Shown piece by piece: positions 6,215 through 7,015 of a stretch of DNA of 7,015 bases. The stretch is taken from contig PWQG01000400.1 of NCBI GenBank assembly GCA_003556835.1, forward strand, positions 1 through 7,015. Direction: 5' to 3'. The first letter of the stretch is position 1; each line of letters begins with the position of its first letter. Both the position numbers and the translations under genes were made by a program. The stretch is from Gammaproteobacteria bacterium (GTDB lineage: Bacteria; Pseudomonadota; Gammaproteobacteria; Pseudomonadales; Pseudohongiellaceae). A model generated the notes under the pieces. The model was not told the DNA's origin and searched no databases. It saw nothing but the letters and a program-made list of their open reading frames with translations.

Positions 6215-6222
6215 CTCCCCTT
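6215..6222 (-). promoter_or_regulatory. Ribosome binding site that sets the receptor's GTG start
   Basis: On the minus strand AAGGGGAG is separated by TAATA from GTG 6209. This strong Shine-Dalgarno sequence indicates that the in-frame ATG at 6278 is not the main start. The 23 residues between them do not look like part of a signal peptide. The rest of the 123-bp gap to the MFS gene (6223-6332) shows no convincing promoter, terminator or operator; the only hairpin-like element is a 4-bp CCGG-AAG-CCGG stem with no T-run. Confidence 0.75.
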
Positions 6223-6332
6223 GAATGGTGAACTGCACGTAAAGAATCAGTCTCCCATACTACCATGGAACGGCCCACTCTTCCGCCCGATCTCAGCTGA
6301 CCGGCTTCCGGGTTGCGATATTACGAGGCTTG

Positions 6333-7015
6333 TTAGCGGCCATGCAGACGACCGCGGCGCAGGGACAGAACAATTCCGGGCAGGCATAGCAGTGCTGCGA
6401 TCAAGAAGCTGAGGCTGATGGCTCTCTCAAGTGCCGGAAGGTTCTCCGCAGTGATGGTGGTCGCACCGACCACCAGGCTCAGGACCATGGTGACCAGGAC
6501 CATGCTGTTGAGCTGGCCCAGAAGTCGTGTGGTGGCAACAGCGCCTGAAGCACTGCCGGCCTGTTCGCGGCCGACCGAGCCCATGATGGCATTGGCATTG
6601 GGTGAAGAGAAGAGGCTGAAGCCGGCCCCAGTGAGCAGCAGAGCCATGACCAGTGCCGTATTGCTGCCATTGCCCGAGAGCACGGCCAGCAATAGCAGGC
6701 CAGCAGCGGTGATGGCCATGCCGAGCGAGGCCAGAACACGCGGCTCGATGCGATCGGACAGTCGTCCCATGAAAGGGGACAGCACCGCCATGCTGAGGGG
6801 TTGTACCAAGATCAGCAGGCCGGCCATGGTGGCGCTCAGTTGCTTGAGGTATTGCAGGTGCAGGCTGAGCAATACCACATTGGCATAGGTGGCGCTGTAC
6901 ATGATCAAGGAGGCCGCGCAGGAGAACGTGAACACCCGGTTGCTGAAGAACAGGCGTACATCCCAGATCGGGTTTGGGCTGCGTCGGGCATGGCGGATAA
7001 AGGCGAACATGGTGG
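6333..7015 (-). CDS. MFS efflux transporter, DHA2 (14-TM, EmrB-like) family, C-terminal part
   Basis: The frame is open to the right window edge, so the N-terminal half lies outside. About 227 residues are visible, ending at TAA 6333-6335. Counting from Met at 7010, hydrophobic helices lie near 27-50, 62-81, 92-112, 117-138, 165-184 and 197-217. That is six segments, as expected for the last part of a 14-helix proton-driven drug exporter. LSPFMGRLSDRIEPR at 77-91 is the motif-A-like cytoplasmic loop of the second half. AGFSLFSSPNANAIMGSV at 129-146 and GSASGAVATTRLLGQ at 152-166 are strongly reminiscent of DHA2 exporters. It is an inner-membrane protein; the substrate is not deducible. It lies upstream of the receptor on the same strand, 123 bp away with no clear terminator, so a shared transcript is possible but not shown. 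Confidence 0.88.
   Translation of the reverse strand, partial: TMFAFIRHARRSPNPIWDVRLFFSNRVFTFSCAASLIMYSATYANVVLLSLHLQYLKQLSATMAGLLILVQPLSMAVLSPFMGRLSDRIEPRVLASLGMAITAAGLLLLAVLSGNGSNTALVMALLLTGAGFSLFSSPNANAIMGSVGREQAGSASGAVATTRLLGQLNSMVLVTMVLSLVVGATTITAENLPALERAISLSFLIAALLCLPGIVLSLRRGRLHGR

Noticed and set aside
6210..6278. Upstream ATG start for the receptor at 6278
   Set aside because: The added 23 residues are polar and charged ahead of the signal peptide, whereas GTG 6209 has a strong AAGGGGAG ribosome site at the right distance.
6210..6332. Possible cobalamin riboswitch or Fur box upstream of the receptor
   Set aside because: The gap of 123 bp is too short for a typical cobalamin riboswitch, and no B12-box-like or GATAATGATAATC-like sequence is visible.

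Overview
The window looks like ordinary chromosome of a fairly GC-rich gammaproteobacterium. Evidence for that is an Mpl-type murein-recycling ligase end, a CheW-type protein, a NudL-type CoA pyrophosphatase and a TonB-dependent outer-membrane receptor. The genus cannot be fixed from the sequence alone. No RNA genes, insertion sequences, CRISPR arrays, integrases or long repeats were seen. Gene density is high and intergenic gaps are short.

Left part (1-1216): the last 49 codons of mpl run into a convergent stand-alone cheW-like gene. A 155-bp divergent promoter region then separates cheW from a small plus-strand gene for a 92-residue single-pass membrane protein. The 3' end of that gene overlaps a 55-residue single-pass membrane protein encoded on the minus strand. 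The start of the 55-residue gene in turn overlaps the start of the next plus-strand gene.

Centre (1202-3387): a secreted chymotrypsin-fold (S1) serine protease is followed, after 123 bp, by a tight two-gene unit. It consists of a PrxII/Prx5-type peroxiredoxin and, 8 bp later, a dienelactone-hydrolase-family enzyme with a catalytic cysteine. The pair probably forms one transcript; a shared role in oxidative or electrophile stress is only an inference.

Right part (3458-7015, minus strand): transcription order is a 14-TM-type MFS efflux protein (only its C-terminal part is in the window), a TonB-dependent receptor starting at GTG, and a NudL-type Nudix hydrolase. The receptor stop and Nudix start are 4 bp apart, with the only Shine-Dalgarno-like sequence overlapping the receptor stop, so these two are probably translationally coupled. 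The MFS gene is separated by 123 bp and may or may not share the transcript.

No convincing new multi-gene system was found. The points most worth a second look are the overlapping small membrane-protein genes at 796-1216, the apparently propeptide-free S1 protease with a non-trypsin S1 pocket, the receptor's two cysteine pairs, and the receptor-Nudix coupling.
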